Positions 10,048-18,164 of a stretch of 64,000 nt of DNA are shown here, piece after piece; within the stretch, counting starts at the first letter, position 1; the number at the start of each line of letters is the position of its first letter. The notes beneath the pieces were generated by a model. The model worked only from the letters and a program-made list of their open reading frames with translations. It had not been told where the DNA came from and did not search any database. The DNA lies in contig NZ_HG992749.1 of NCBI RefSeq assembly GCF_905175385.1, positions 1,488,001 to 1,552,000 of the forward strand. The letters are read 5' to 3'. The translations under genes and the position numbers were made by a program. This DNA is from Vibrio sp. B1FLJ16. Its GTDB lineage: Bacteria; Pseudomonadota; Gammaproteobacteria; Enterobacterales; Vibrionaceae.

Positions 10048-10084
10048 GGCGTTTTGATACGTGCACCTTTCAAACAAAAACCTC

Positions 10085-10093
10085 GCTAGTGCG
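10085..10093 (+). repeat. Left copy of 9-bp target-site duplication
   Basis: GCTAGTGCG, identical and in the same orientation as 12672-12680, lies directly outside the left inverted repeat. The bases beyond it on either side differ, so the duplication is exactly 9 bp. Confidence 0.93.
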
Positions 10094-10117
10094 CAAGCTA
10101 TTACGCTTTTGTGTTGA
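10094..10117 (+). repeat. Left terminal inverted repeat
   Basis: The outer end begins CAAGCTATTACGC. It is a perfect 24-base match to the reverse complement of 12648-12671, and similarity stops immediately inside. Confidence 0.93.
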
Positions 10118-10119
10118 AG

Positions 10120-10151
10120 CCAAACGAGATGGTTAACCCATCTCGTTTTTT
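10120..10151 (+). terminator. Intrinsic terminator just inside the element's left end
   Basis: A perfect 10-bp stem (AACGAGATGG with CCATCTCGTT) with a 5-base loop is followed by a T-run on the plus strand. It faces transcription entering from the Nudix gene and replaces the host terminator that the insertion broke. On the minus strand it lies just after the HEPN-like gene, but with only a short T-run. Confidence 0.85.
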
Positions 10152-10156
10152 TGGTC

Positions 10157-10756
10157 TTAATCAATGCCAAATTGAGCTTTTAAGGAGGGGTCAAGCTCAA
10201 ACATATGTCTTTGAAGCTCTTCAACATCTTTGTTGAACTCTTCCTGCGTCTCAATGCCTTTAGTCACATTGTTCTCTCTGGAAGGTTGTTCGCTGATTGC
10301 TAGTTGATGGTCGTCTTTGTGTCGGCATATAAATGCAGAAATTACATAAACACAGTATTCAGATAGAAGCATCACTTCTGCGTAAGTATTTGGGACATCC
10401 GCATCAAAATATCGTTTATCTAGACAAGTTGGTTTTCCTTGCTCGTTATCGTCACGAAACCCGTGAGCTAACACCGTGTTCCTGAAGCCTTGAATCCCAG
10501 TCCAGCTTTTAAGTCTTTTTATTGCAGGAGCTGTTATTTTCATCGTGTCTCGAATGGTTAGATCGTCCTTTGCGTAATTATTAAATCGTTTCCATTCATC
10601 CATGAATGAGCAGATATCGATGAGCATCTTGTTATTCAAAGACCACTTAACATCTTCGTCACGCATATACCGTTTTATGACTTTTAAATCGTTTTCCATT
10701 ACTGTTTTCAAACCGCTTAAGACTCGAAGCGATTCCTGAAACTTGGTCAATGGCAT
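10157..10756 (-). CDS. HEPN-like protein carried by the insertion element
   Basis: A 199-residue protein of no recognised family. The ATG at 10756 is chosen because AAAGGAG lies 5 bases upstream; a TTG start 15 bases earlier would overlap that site. It is largely helical by composition. Arg92-Asn93 with His98 (RNTVLAH) fits the R-polar-x(n)-H motif of HEPN domains, many of which are RNases in toxin-antitoxin or phage-defence systems. It follows the transposase gene by 27 bases, so the two are probably co-transcribed. A role as a passenger toxin, an RNase or a transposition regulator is inference only. No partner antitoxin is seen. Confidence 0.7.
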   Translation of the reverse strand: MPLTKFQESLRVLSGLKTVMENDLKVIKRYMRDEDVKWSLNNKMLIDICSFMDEWKRFNNYAKDDLTIRDTMKITAPAIKRLKSWTGIQGFRNTVLAHGFRDDNEQGKPTCLDKRYFDADVPNTYAEVMLLSEYCVYVISAFICRHKDDHQLAISEQPSRENNVTKGIETQEEFNKDVEELQRHMFELDPSLKAQFGID

Positions 10757-10783
10757 AAGTTCTCCTTTCAATGATAACGATGT

Positions 10784-12577
10784 TTATGGATATAGAATCT
10801 TCCTAATCTCAACACAACCTTTAGCTAATCCAAGTCGCTGGGCTGCTGTCTTTTTATCATGCTTACTCACATAACAGTAGTTGTAGAAAGTACGAAGAAT
10901 TTGGAGTTGTTTGCCAATCATCTCTGGGTTGTATGGGCTTTTCCCTGTCCAGACTCGACCAGCATTGGAGCTAGTGCTAATGGGTCTCTCAAGTGCAGAT
11001 AAACGCCTCCTGACAATCTGAAAAAAGTTATCGATAGGATGGAGTGATGCGTCTAACAATATCATCGCTTTATCTGTTTCAGTTAGCCTGTCGGTAGGAG
11101 TGAGAAAGCACACATGTTTCTCACATTCATAAATCTTGTGTATAGGCAGTTCAAACCATGTTTGACGCTCTCCGCTTTTTGCGACAGGCTCCTTCAAGCT
11201 ATGGAGGGCAACGATCTTACTTGCTTCCCTCTCATCGACACCGTGTTCCTCTTGGATTTTCAGCAATAGTTTTTGAGTTGTGTTAACTAAAACCCTTCTC
11301 TGATCAACGTTCAGTAGCTTATTAATTTTCACGTACAGAGACTGGAGGTTTCTGCGTTTAATTTGAGACGAGAAAGCAATGTTGCAAGCTCGCTCTATAG
11401 CTGGCTCTTGGTCTAGATAGAACCTAAGTCCAGAGGCATGCCCTATCAAACGTTCTAAATGAATGAAATGAGCATACATCGTATACTCAGAATGAACTTG
11501 AGCACCTTTGTTCGGAAGGTTTGTTGCTGTCAGTTGGTCTAGAGCTTCAACACCATAATCTTCGGCTAACTCTTCTATGAAGTAACCCAAGCTGATTTCA
11601 CTTATTGGGAGCGGTACGCTGGAATAATACTTAATCAGTTCATTTCGCTTATTCTCAACTTCCTTTGATAGTTGCTTACCAAGAGCGTGCTCATATGGAA
11701 GCCACAACCTTGCATTTTGGCGATTATAGTCCTTCAAGTTCTGATCCACTACATACTGCTCATCGGTCAAAATATCATCAAGCACTACTGAAGGATCGTA
11801 GTTTACATCCATCCCAAATACATATCGGCTTGATTTGTCTGCTGTCCCTATAGCATTAATGACAACGTTCTTTTTGTCTTTCCTGTCAGTCCAATTAACT
11901 CGGTATTCTTGTCTATCAGTAGATAGTCTCATGAAACCTAAAGGCATCTGCCTTAATTGTGCTTCTCTACTTTGAGTAAAGCTAATACAGCGTTCATAAA
12001 ACATATCGATCTTGCGATATATCGTAGGAGCACTGAGTTCTGTAATTTCCATCATTCGATTAATACTCATGTCGTTGACTATCAGCCGAAATAATGTGGT
12101 ATTGAGGTGTGATTTACTGTCTGGGTGTGATCTTCTTTTATCCGAATCAGCAGTAAATGTCGTTAGACACTCACGACATCGGTATCTTTGATGACCTTTT
12201 GAGGTCTTCCCAAAGCGCTGGTATGACTCTGGCGAGCTTGAAACCTTGTTGTCGAAATTCACGCACGAAAGGTTGTGACACGCAGCCCCATCTTGTCTGA
12301 TGACTTGTTTTCTCTCAGTTAGATATCTAGCTCGTTCTACTTCCTCATGAATAGCTTGGTTGCTTTTAATGGTCATGTAGCTATTGCACGCCTTGCAAAG
12401 CAGAGAAGAACCGTTTCGTTTAGTCCCACTGATTCGGTAGTTGGGGTCAGAGCGTATGTTGCTGGCAGGAATGCTGAAGTTTGGACAGGTAGGGTTACTA
12501 CATGAGTTCACGTTGATACCATGCGACTCATGGGGAACTCTTGGTTGCGATTTGCTCTGGACAGATTTTTGTCTCAC
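10784..12577 (-). CDS. DDE-type transposase with two N-terminal zinc ribbons
   Basis: Probably 597 residues from GTG 12577, which has GGAGG 5 bases upstream; an ATG at 12592 is possible but lacks a ribosome site. Two C-x4-C/C-x2-C zinc ribbons are visible (Cys26, 31, 61, 64 and Cys100, 105, 134, 137). Near residues 170-190 is a helix-turn-helix-like segment (SINRMMEITELSAPTIYRKI). Candidate catalytic acids are Asp221 (LSTDRQEY), Asp389 (YLDQEP) and Asp516 (DNFF). The C-terminal block RRRLSALERP and AQRLGLAKG recalls uncharacterised proteobacterial transposases. The placement between perfect inverted repeats supports the call. The exact family is not assigned. Confidence 0.85.
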   Translation of the reverse strand: MRQKSVQSKSQPRVPHESHGINVNSCSNPTCPNFSIPASNIRSDPNYRISGTKRNGSSLLCKACNSYMTIKSNQAIHEEVERARYLTERKQVIRQDGAACHNLSCVNFDNKVSSSPESYQRFGKTSKGHQRYRCRECLTTFTADSDKRRSHPDSKSHLNTTLFRLIVNDMSINRMMEITELSAPTIYRKIDMFYERCISFTQSREAQLRQMPLGFMRLSTDRQEYRVNWTDRKDKKNVVINAIGTADKSSRYVFGMDVNYDPSVVLDDILTDEQYVVDQNLKDYNRQNARLWLPYEHALGKQLSKEVENKRNELIKYYSSVPLPISEISLGYFIEELAEDYGVEALDQLTATNLPNKGAQVHSEYTMYAHFIHLERLIGHASGLRFYLDQEPAIERACNIAFSSQIKRRNLQSLYVKINKLLNVDQRRVLVNTTQKLLLKIQEEHGVDEREASKIVALHSLKEPVAKSGERQTWFELPIHKIYECEKHVCFLTPTDRLTETDKAMILLDASLHPIDNFFQIVRRRLSALERPISTSSNAGRVWTGKSPYNPEMIGKQLQILRTFYNYCYVSKHDKKTAAQRLGLAKGCVEIRKILYP

Positions 12578-12647
12578 GAAAGCCTCCAACATACTGAGTG
12601 TACATCCAGTATATTAGAGGCTTTGATCATTTCTGGCTAGCTATTAA

Positions 12648-12671
12648 TCAACACAAAAGCGTAATAGCTTG
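12648..12671 (-). repeat. Right terminal inverted repeat
   Basis: Perfect 24-base inverted copy of 10094-10117, ending GCGTAATAGCTTG at the outer edge. Confidence 0.93.
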
Positions 12672-12680
12672 GCTAGTGCG
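12672..12680 (+). repeat. Right copy of 9-bp target-site duplication
   Basis: GCTAGTGCG, the same as 10085-10093. It is followed by AGGTTTTTT, the other half of the interrupted terminator stem whose first half is AAAAACCTC at 10076-10084. Confidence 0.93.
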
Positions 12681-12708
12681 AGGTTTTTTATTATCTGGAT
12701 CGAATCAC

Positions 12709-12961
12709 TTAGATCATCTGGCACTTGTGTAGTTTAGAAATCAGGGCCTCACGGCGCAGATCCAGAATTTCATTCAGTAGTTGCTTCTGAGAATTTAAGC
12801 CAAAATGCTCTGTGTAAGTTTTCACTTTCTGGATTTCATCTGAGCTCAGTCGATACACTTCTTTTTTTAGCTGAGCTTCTGCTTCTTTTTTTTATTAAGC
12901 CTTTGTTTTCTTGCATCAGTTTAATGATTGTTTTATCCAAAGGGTGTGGTTTTCTTGCCAT
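12709..12961 (-). pseudogene. Small frameshifted gene (about 83 residues if repaired)
   Basis: An ATG at 12961 has a GGAAGG site 6 bases upstream. The frame MARKPHPLDKTIIKLMQENKGLIKK runs to a tract of eight A (minus strand, at 12886-12893). It then continues in another frame as EAEAQLKKEVYRLSSDEIQK and on to TAA at 12709-12711. With one A fewer the reading frame is open from end to end. It is either a frameshift pseudogene, a homopolymer sequencing error, or programmed slippage. The product is a small, charged, helical protein of no family I recognise. Its 3' end faces the terminator that the insertion element broke. Confidence 0.6.
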
Positions 12962-13210
12962 ACGGACCTTCCAGGTTTTATATCCGATTCACAATGCGAA
13001 ATAAAACACATATTCTTGCCGCAGAATCTATATGTAACGTATGACATTAGTATTTCAGAGTTCTGTTGATCTGATGTTATTTAGAAAATAACACTATCTA
13101 CTGTGTTGTCTAATGGCGCTTTTATTGTTAATGATACTTCCGTTATCGTTGCGGTATTGAATAGTGCTGGCAGGGGGTATTTGCAAACTTATAGGACTTT
13201 TAGGGCATAA

Positions 13211-13236
13211 GATAGCCCCGCAATCGCGAGGCTATA
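13211..13236 (-). terminator. Probable terminator of the iutA-like gene
   Basis: A 10-bp stem with one mismatch (ATAGCCCCGC with GCGAGGCTAT) and loop AATC lies 18 bases after the receptor stop on the minus strand. The following T content is weak, so confidence is moderate. From 12962 to here I see no gene, only AT-rich sequence. Confidence 0.55.
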
Positions 13237-13253
13237 TCTATAGTTGTAAAGAA

Positions 13254-15410
13254 TTAGTAGCTTACTTGGTAGTTCAAAGTAAAAGTCCGACCACGGCCTT
13301 TATAGTCATAGGCTGCGGCATCGTAGTGAGAGGAATACACAATTTCAGCGCGCTGGCCCCATATGGTTGTGTAATCTTTATCAAACAGGTTTTGAATACC
13401 AAATCCCAGACTTCCAACCGGAAGCTGATAACTTCCCACTAAGTCAAATACTGTATAGCCATCAAGTTTGTTATCAGAATCATCTTCGTAATCAAACATG
13501 GTTTGGCCTTGAAGTTTTAAAGCCAGGTTTGTGTCGTACCAACCCGCCCAGGCGTTTGCTTTTGAGGTACTGGCTTCACCAGCAGTGAAATCTTCCCAGC
13601 CATCATCACCTTTCACTTCAGAAACAACGTAGTGGCCAGATGCACCGATCTGGATGTTGTCGTCCACCCAGTAAGAGGCCTGTGCCTCTAGCCCATAGGT
13701 ACGCTTTTTATCGTCTATTTCGTTGATCAGCAATGTTGTTTTATTGTAGGTGACCGACTTATCAGATTGTGAATAATAAGCAGCGGTTTGTATATTCAGT
13801 TCACCAGTGTCAAGACGGTAGCCAAGTTCAAAACTGTCGGTTTTGATCCCCGACATTTTAGACTTGTTTACGTTGATACTGTCGTTCAACTGCCAGTGGT
13901 CGCCAACTAAAGTGTAGTTACCTTGTCCGTAGTATTTCGCTGGGTCGGCAAGGTCAAAACCTTGAGAGAAGTTGGCCCAGATTTGAGAGTCTGTATTTAA
14001 GTGATAGATCGTGCCTAAGTTAAACAGTCCGACACTGTAGTCTGTTTTACCTCCCGGAACAGCATCTGCAGAGGTACCACTTCCTGCCGCTATCTTTTTC
14101 TGTTGGCTGTAACCTACGAAATCGTCAATCTCGTTCTCAATGTATTGGTAACGAAATCCGCCTTCAACATTCCAATCGTCGCTGATTGCATAGTCCGCTT
14201 GAACAAAACCAGCAACTGAGCTGACCTCAATGCCCGGATACCGACCGACTTTGGCGTAAGTTTTATTGATTAGATTTCCGGAATTGTTGGCGATGGTAGA
14301 ATCGTACAGCGCTTGGTTGCTATCGAGTTTGTCTTGATATGCGTCTATGCCATAAACGATGTTGAAGCGTTGTATACTTTTGGCAAGAGCCGCTTTTAAT
14401 GAAATGACATCGGTAATTTGCTGACCAGAAGATTGATAGTAGGGCGTGTACGTCTGATCTTCTTTACGATATGAAGCTTCGGCAATCAACTGGTGCCCCA
14501 GGAACTTCTCATCAATATAAGATGCGCTTAGCATGATGCGTTCTGTTCCGTGCTCGCGGTCTGAATCAAAACCTTCACGAACATCGATGAAGTCACTGCC
14601 TTCAATATAGAGGCCGTAAGGGGAGTCTTGTTGGCTGTCGTAGTATTGCCCCAGAAGGTTCCACTGCTTTGTCTCAGAAAGCGTAATACCAACCGTGGTG
14701 AGAAAATCGACAGTTTGGTTGAACTGCAATGAACCTTGTGAAATATCTGGGGTAGCGATATCACCATTCGCATCGAAGTAACCTTGAGTTTCGCTGTAAA
14801 CGACAGACGCACGAGCCTGAAGTTTATCATTACCGCCAGCAAGCGCCTGGGCAAGTTTGTAATCAAAATCTTCACCTGAGTTGAAGCCAGATGAGCCACT
14901 AACAAATGATTCAAACTCTAAGTCTTCGCTCAAAGCTTTTTTGCTGATGATGTTAATCACACCACCAGATGCGCCGGCACCGTATATAGAGGTAGCTCCT
15001 GACAGGACTTCAATACGATCAATGTTAAACGGGTCAATCGAATCCAGGTAACGACTGATTTGGCGAGATGACTGTAGAGAGACACCGTCAATCATCACGA
15101 GCATCTTACGTCCACGCAGGTTTTGTCCGTAATTGGTTCGGGCGCCGCTACTTACATCTAAAGAAGGGACGGTTGATGCGAGTATCTCACCAAGCGATTT
15201 TCCGCCTCTATATTCCCGCTCGATTTGCTCGGAACTGATATACCAAACTGTTCCCGGTATATCGCTAATTGCTTTGGGAGTACGACTGGAGACGACAACG
15301 ATTTTTTCGTCGGTGATGGTTTCTTGTGCTTGAGCAACGCACACAGTGCAGACTGCACTAACAGCCATAGCCACTGTGGAAATTTGTAAACGTCCTTTTT
15401 TAATGTTCAT
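13254..15410 (-). CDS. iutA: TonB-dependent ferric siderophore receptor, IutA (aerobactin) type
   Basis: Outer-membrane receptor for ferric hydroxamate siderophores, 718 residues. A signal peptide ends near residue 28 (CVAQAQ). The plug domain covers about residues 40-160, with PSLDVSSGARTNYGQNLRGR and a DSIDPFNIDRIEVLSGATS segment close to E. coli IutA. A 22-strand barrel ends YKGRGRTFTLNYQVSY, again IutA-like. A Fur box lies about 130 bases upstream. No aerobactin synthesis genes (iucABCD) or TonB system are in the window, so it probably scavenges foreign siderophore. The exact ligand is inferred from resemblance. Confidence 0.85.
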   Translation of the reverse strand: MNIKKGRLQISTVAMAVSAVCTVCVAQAQETITDEKIVVVSSRTPKAISDIPGTVWYISSEQIEREYRGGKSLGEILASTVPSLDVSSGARTNYGQNLRGRKMLVMIDGVSLQSSRQISRYLDSIDPFNIDRIEVLSGATSIYGAGASGGVINIISKKALSEDLEFESFVSGSSGFNSGEDFDYKLAQALAGGNDKLQARASVVYSETQGYFDANGDIATPDISQGSLQFNQTVDFLTTVGITLSETKQWNLLGQYYDSQQDSPYGLYIEGSDFIDVREGFDSDREHGTERIMLSASYIDEKFLGHQLIAEASYRKEDQTYTPYYQSSGQQITDVISLKAALAKSIQRFNIVYGIDAYQDKLDSNQALYDSTIANNSGNLINKTYAKVGRYPGIEVSSVAGFVQADYAISDDWNVEGGFRYQYIENEIDDFVGYSQQKKIAAGSGTSADAVPGGKTDYSVGLFNLGTIYHLNTDSQIWANFSQGFDLADPAKYYGQGNYTLVGDHWQLNDSINVNKSKMSGIKTDSFELGYRLDTGELNIQTAAYYSQSDKSVTYNKTTLLINEIDDKKRTYGLEAQASYWVDDNIQIGASGHYVVSEVKGDDGWEDFTAGEASTSKANAWAGWYDTNLALKLQGQTMFDYEDDSDNKLDGYTVFDLVGSYQLPVGSLGFGIQNLFDKDYTTIWGQRAEIVYSSHYDAAAYDYKGRGRTFTLNYQVSY

Positions 15411-15541
15411 TTTCTTCTCTATGTTAATTGAAAAGAGGGCCTACTGACCCCCTGAGCGATTTGCTGATTTTTGTTCTGTTTTTTTAATCAGTTCTGGACA
15501 GATGCTTCTCTACGTAGATTCTAACCACGTCTCACTTGTAT

Positions 15542-15560
15542 TTAAATGAGAATCATTATT
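15542..15560 (-). promoter_or_regulatory. Fur box upstream of the siderophore receptor
   Basis: TTAAATGAGAATCATTATT matches the 19-base Fur consensus (GATAATGATAATCATTATC) at 14 positions, including the run AATCATTAT. It lies in the 15411-15688 gap upstream of the receptor, so iron repression is expected. Nothing else clear is seen in that gap. Confidence 0.8.
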
Positions 15561-15732
15561 ATTGTATTTTTGATGTGAAAATACAATATGGGAATGTATT
15601 TTTTTGTTTTCGTTTTTTAGAAATGAAGGTTGAGAAGATTTAAAAATAAGGATTAGTCAGGTGAAGGGATGAGAGAGCCACTAATAATAAGGCTCTCTTT
15701 GAAAAGAGAAAAATAGGGTAGAAGTGTCTGGG

Positions 15733-16689
15733 TTAACGATTTATCCCGCTAATACTGTTTACCAGTTTCTGCCTTTCTGAAAGAGGTATGTTCATCACGT
15801 CGTTGTACGTCCGTTTCATCACACGAACGTCATTTTCCAGTAACTGTACGAGCTTATCAGCTGCCTCTTTGTTGTTTCCGGTAAGCAGCAGCTCGATGAT
15901 GTCTAACCGGCGCTGGCAGGAAGAACCTACAGAAGACTGAAGCTGCATTGAGACCAGGTCGGTCGCTTTACGCAGTCGATTATGTTGCTGCATGATGGAT
16001 AAGAAAAAACGGTTGCCTGAACAAGCCGCAAGCAGTTCGTGAAACTCTGCACTTAAATTAAATAGTTGATTGGCCGTTACGGTATGTGGTTCTTCGATGG
16101 CCTGATTGTGACGTTCTCGGCAACGTTCAAGTGCTGTACGGTCAAGAGACCAGCTTGGTTCGAGCAGTCCCGCAGGCTCGAAAACTAACCGGCATCGGTA
16201 ACTTTCTGTATGTCTATCGAGCGTGTTCAATACACCGTCAAGCTGCCACTTATATCCCGGGCTATGGCGCAAAATACCATCGTTCTCCAATACCCTAAGA
16301 ACTGCCTGTATTTCTCCGCGACTGGCGTCGTAGTGTTGTTGCAGATCTTTCTCAGAAAAGGAGCATTCCAGCTCGTCAAAAAACAAATCCATTAACACTT
16401 GCAGGTATAATTGCTCTTCGCGCGACTTCTGATTCGCGTTTTGGTCGGTGCCTTTGATCTTTGCTGCGTCGACTTGCAATACAAATCCTTTGTAAGGAAC
16501 GGCCTTCGTGATGCCTTGCGCGCACAGGTGTTTGAGCACCGCACGAACCGGGGTTCTCGACACTTCAAATTGCTGCGCCAGAGAGGATTCATTGAGGCTG
16601 CTACCAGCTTTAGCATCATTGACTTTAAGGCTTGCAACGACTTTGAATAACAGAGTTTGTTGAAGTTTGGTAATTCCTGTCGTGTCCAT
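15733..16689 (-). CDS. GntR-family regulator with FCD-like ligand domain and an extra winged helix
   Basis: About 318 residues from ATG 16689, which has a GGAT just upstream; a TTG nine bases earlier is an alternative. Residues 10-75 form a GntR winged helix (SLAQQFEVSRTPVRAVLKHL). Residues about 90-150 look like a second winged helix (SEKDLQQHYDASRGEIQAVLRVL). Residues 165-305 resemble an FCD domain, with AEFHELLAACSGNRFF typical of that fold. It is divergent from the ThrE-like exporter gene about 260 bases away and tail-on to the receptor region. The effector and targets are unknown; control of the exporter is plausible but not shown. Confidence 0.82.
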   Translation of the reverse strand: MDTTGITKLQQTLLFKVVASLKVNDAKAGSSLNESSLAQQFEVSRTPVRAVLKHLCAQGITKAVPYKGFVLQVDAAKIKGTDQNANQKSREEQLYLQVLMDLFFDELECSFSEKDLQQHYDASRGEIQAVLRVLENDGILRHSPGYKWQLDGVLNTLDRHTESYRCRLVFEPAGLLEPSWSLDRTALERCRERHNQAIEEPHTVTANQLFNLSAEFHELLAACSGNRFFLSIMQQHNRLRKATDLVSMQLQSSVGSSCQRRLDIIELLLTGNNKEAADKLVQLLENDVRVMKRTYNDVMNIPLSERQKLVNSISGINR

Positions 16690-16952
16690 GAGATCCAAAA
16701 AGAGGTGTTTGTTATCGCTTCATGGTAAACACAATCGAGCTGACTTGCCATTAATTGTGTTTTCGCAGCATAAATACATACATATCGAGTATCAAAACAA
16801 TGGTCACTCTGACAGAACCAAGCACAGGGAAAGTGTTTGGCTATACATCACACTTTTAGATCATGATGCGATTTTGTAATACGATGTTTCTCGTTTTTAT
16901 CAGAACTCTCTGATACCTTTGCGCCACTTTGATCCAACCACATTTTTACCCC

Positions 16953-18116
16953 ATGCCGTCACAGTATCGAATCAACAAAATCGTTGAGATTGGCGACACT
17001 CTTCACCGTAGCGGATGTGCTCCTTATAAAGTTGAAAAGTACACTCAATTTTATGCTAACAAGCACGGCGTAGATGTCATGATTCAGGCAACACCCACTA
17101 GCATCAACTATCAGTTTCCTGATGACAATAATGCGGTGGTGATGAAGCGTTTAAAGCCCGCATCAATAAACCTTAGCTTATTGGCGAATACCATCATACG
17201 GATTAATCAGCCAAGCCATGAGCCCGTTCCCGAATCAGTTGGTTATCCTAGCTGGGTGATTGCTTTGGCCAATATGGGCATTCCACCAGCATACTTGATG
17301 CTGGTAGGCAGTACGTTAGAAGCTGTAATGATCTCCGCCATGCTCGGCCTGTTAATTTGGGGATGTCAGAGAGTTTGCCACTCCCGTCGCTCTATTGCGG
17401 TCGAATTTATCGCAGCACTACTTACAGGTATCATCGTAGCGTTTTTGGCAAGTACCGGGCTACCAATCCCTGTCTGGGCGTTATGCATTGCCGCTATCGT
17501 GCTATTCGTTCCTGGTTTATCGATTGCGAACTCTCTGGAGTGTCTCGCATTTAACGATTTAGTTTCCGGAACCAGCCTGTTAGGACAAAGTGCTTTAACG
17601 TTGATGAAGCTCTTTGTCGGTATTGTTATTGGCCTCAACATCGGTGAAGCGATTTGGGGACAGGCGCTTGCGACAACATACAAGAATGAAGTCCCACTGG
17701 CCTTACATATATTTGGTCTTTTCTTGATATCAATATCACTGAGCATTCTTTTTAATGCCCGACCAAAAGATATACTGCTTGGTTTACCCGTTGCTGCATT
17801 GGGAATGTGGGGGCCGTTTTACCTGGGCTTCGATGCTGGTTGGGTTGCCGGCACCTGGGTTACCACTGTTCTGATTACGCTATATGGTACCTGGGTTGCA
17901 AAAAAAATGGAGCTTACAGGGTCCATTTACATCGTTCAGGGCATTATTATTTTGGTACCGGGCAGTCGCGTACTTATCAGCGCCAGCCAGTCGGTGTTTG
18001 AGCAGTCTATCTTGCCAATCCCAAGCATCGGGCTTTCTGCGTTATTTATGTTCTCTGCCATTGTGGCTGGGCAGATAACCGCATATTCGATTTATTCCCC
18101 TCAGATTGAACGTTAA
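16953..18116 (+). CDS. ThrE-family threonine/serine exporter-like membrane protein
   Basis: Fused two-part ThrE-type protein. A cytoplasmic N-terminal region (EIGDTLHRSGCAPYKVEKY, residues about 10-28) is the YjjP-like part. About ten hydrophobic segments follow from residue 100 to the end, the second half being YjjB/ThrE-2-like. The ATG at 16953 is preferred because it begins at the family's usual start. A TTG at 16929 would add eight residues, and neither has a clear ribosome site. Relatives export threonine, serine or succinate-like acids, and the substrate here is not known. It is transcribed away from the GntR regulator. Confidence 0.82.
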   Translation: MPSQYRINKIVEIGDTLHRSGCAPYKVEKYTQFYANKHGVDVMIQATPTSINYQFPDDNNAVVMKRLKPASINLSLLANTIIRINQPSHEPVPESVGYPSWVIALANMGIPPAYLMLVGSTLEAVMISAMLGLLIWGCQRVCHSRRSIAVEFIAALLTGIIVAFLASTGLPIPVWALCIAAIVLFVPGLSIANSLECLAFNDLVSGTSLLGQSALTLMKLFVGIVIGLNIGEAIWGQALATTYKNEVPLALHIFGLFLISISLSILFNARPKDILLGLPVAALGMWGPFYLGFDAGWVAGTWVTTVLITLYGTWVAKKMELTGSIYIVQGIIILVPGSRVLISASQSVFEQSILPIPSIGLSALFMFSAIVAGQITAYSIYSPQIER

Positions 18117-18137
18117 AATCCTAATCCAAATCATTTA

Positions 18138-18164
18138 GCTCTGTTCTTGTTATGAGAACAGAGC
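18138..18164 (+). terminator. Hairpin after the ThrE-like gene
   Basis: A perfect 10-bp stem (GCTCTGTTCT with AGAACAGAGC) with a 7-base loop lies 21 bases after the stop codon. The T-run is weak (GCTTTCC), so termination may be partial. The rest of the gap to 18490 is AT-rich with no gene seen. Confidence 0.6.

Larger units (their letters stand above)
10094..12671. mobile_element. Complete 2,578-bp insertion element with HEPN-like passenger gene
   Basis: Seen directly: 24-bp perfect terminal inverted repeats (10094-10117 and 12648-12671) are bounded by a 9-bp direct repeat. The interior holds two minus-strand genes: a zinc-ribbon transposase and, downstream, a HEPN-like protein. Joining the flanks with one target copy restores a perfect 11-bp stem, TAGT-loop intrinsic terminator. 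The element therefore jumped into a terminator hairpin between convergent genes. The target length and the zinc ribbons recall IS1-like elements, but the transposase is far longer. I cannot assign an IS family. Both ends and both genes are intact, so it may still be mobile. Confidence 0.92.

Noticed and set aside
10076..12690. First read as imperfect 40-bp inverted repeats, as in an integron attC or recombinase site
   Set aside because: The variable middle resolves into a 9-bp direct repeat plus the two halves of a terminator stem, which is simple transposition. There is no integrase and no attC core.
13164..13442. Plus-strand open frame overlapping the receptor's 3' end
   Set aside because: Shares coding sequence with the receptor and has no ribosome site or recognisable domain.
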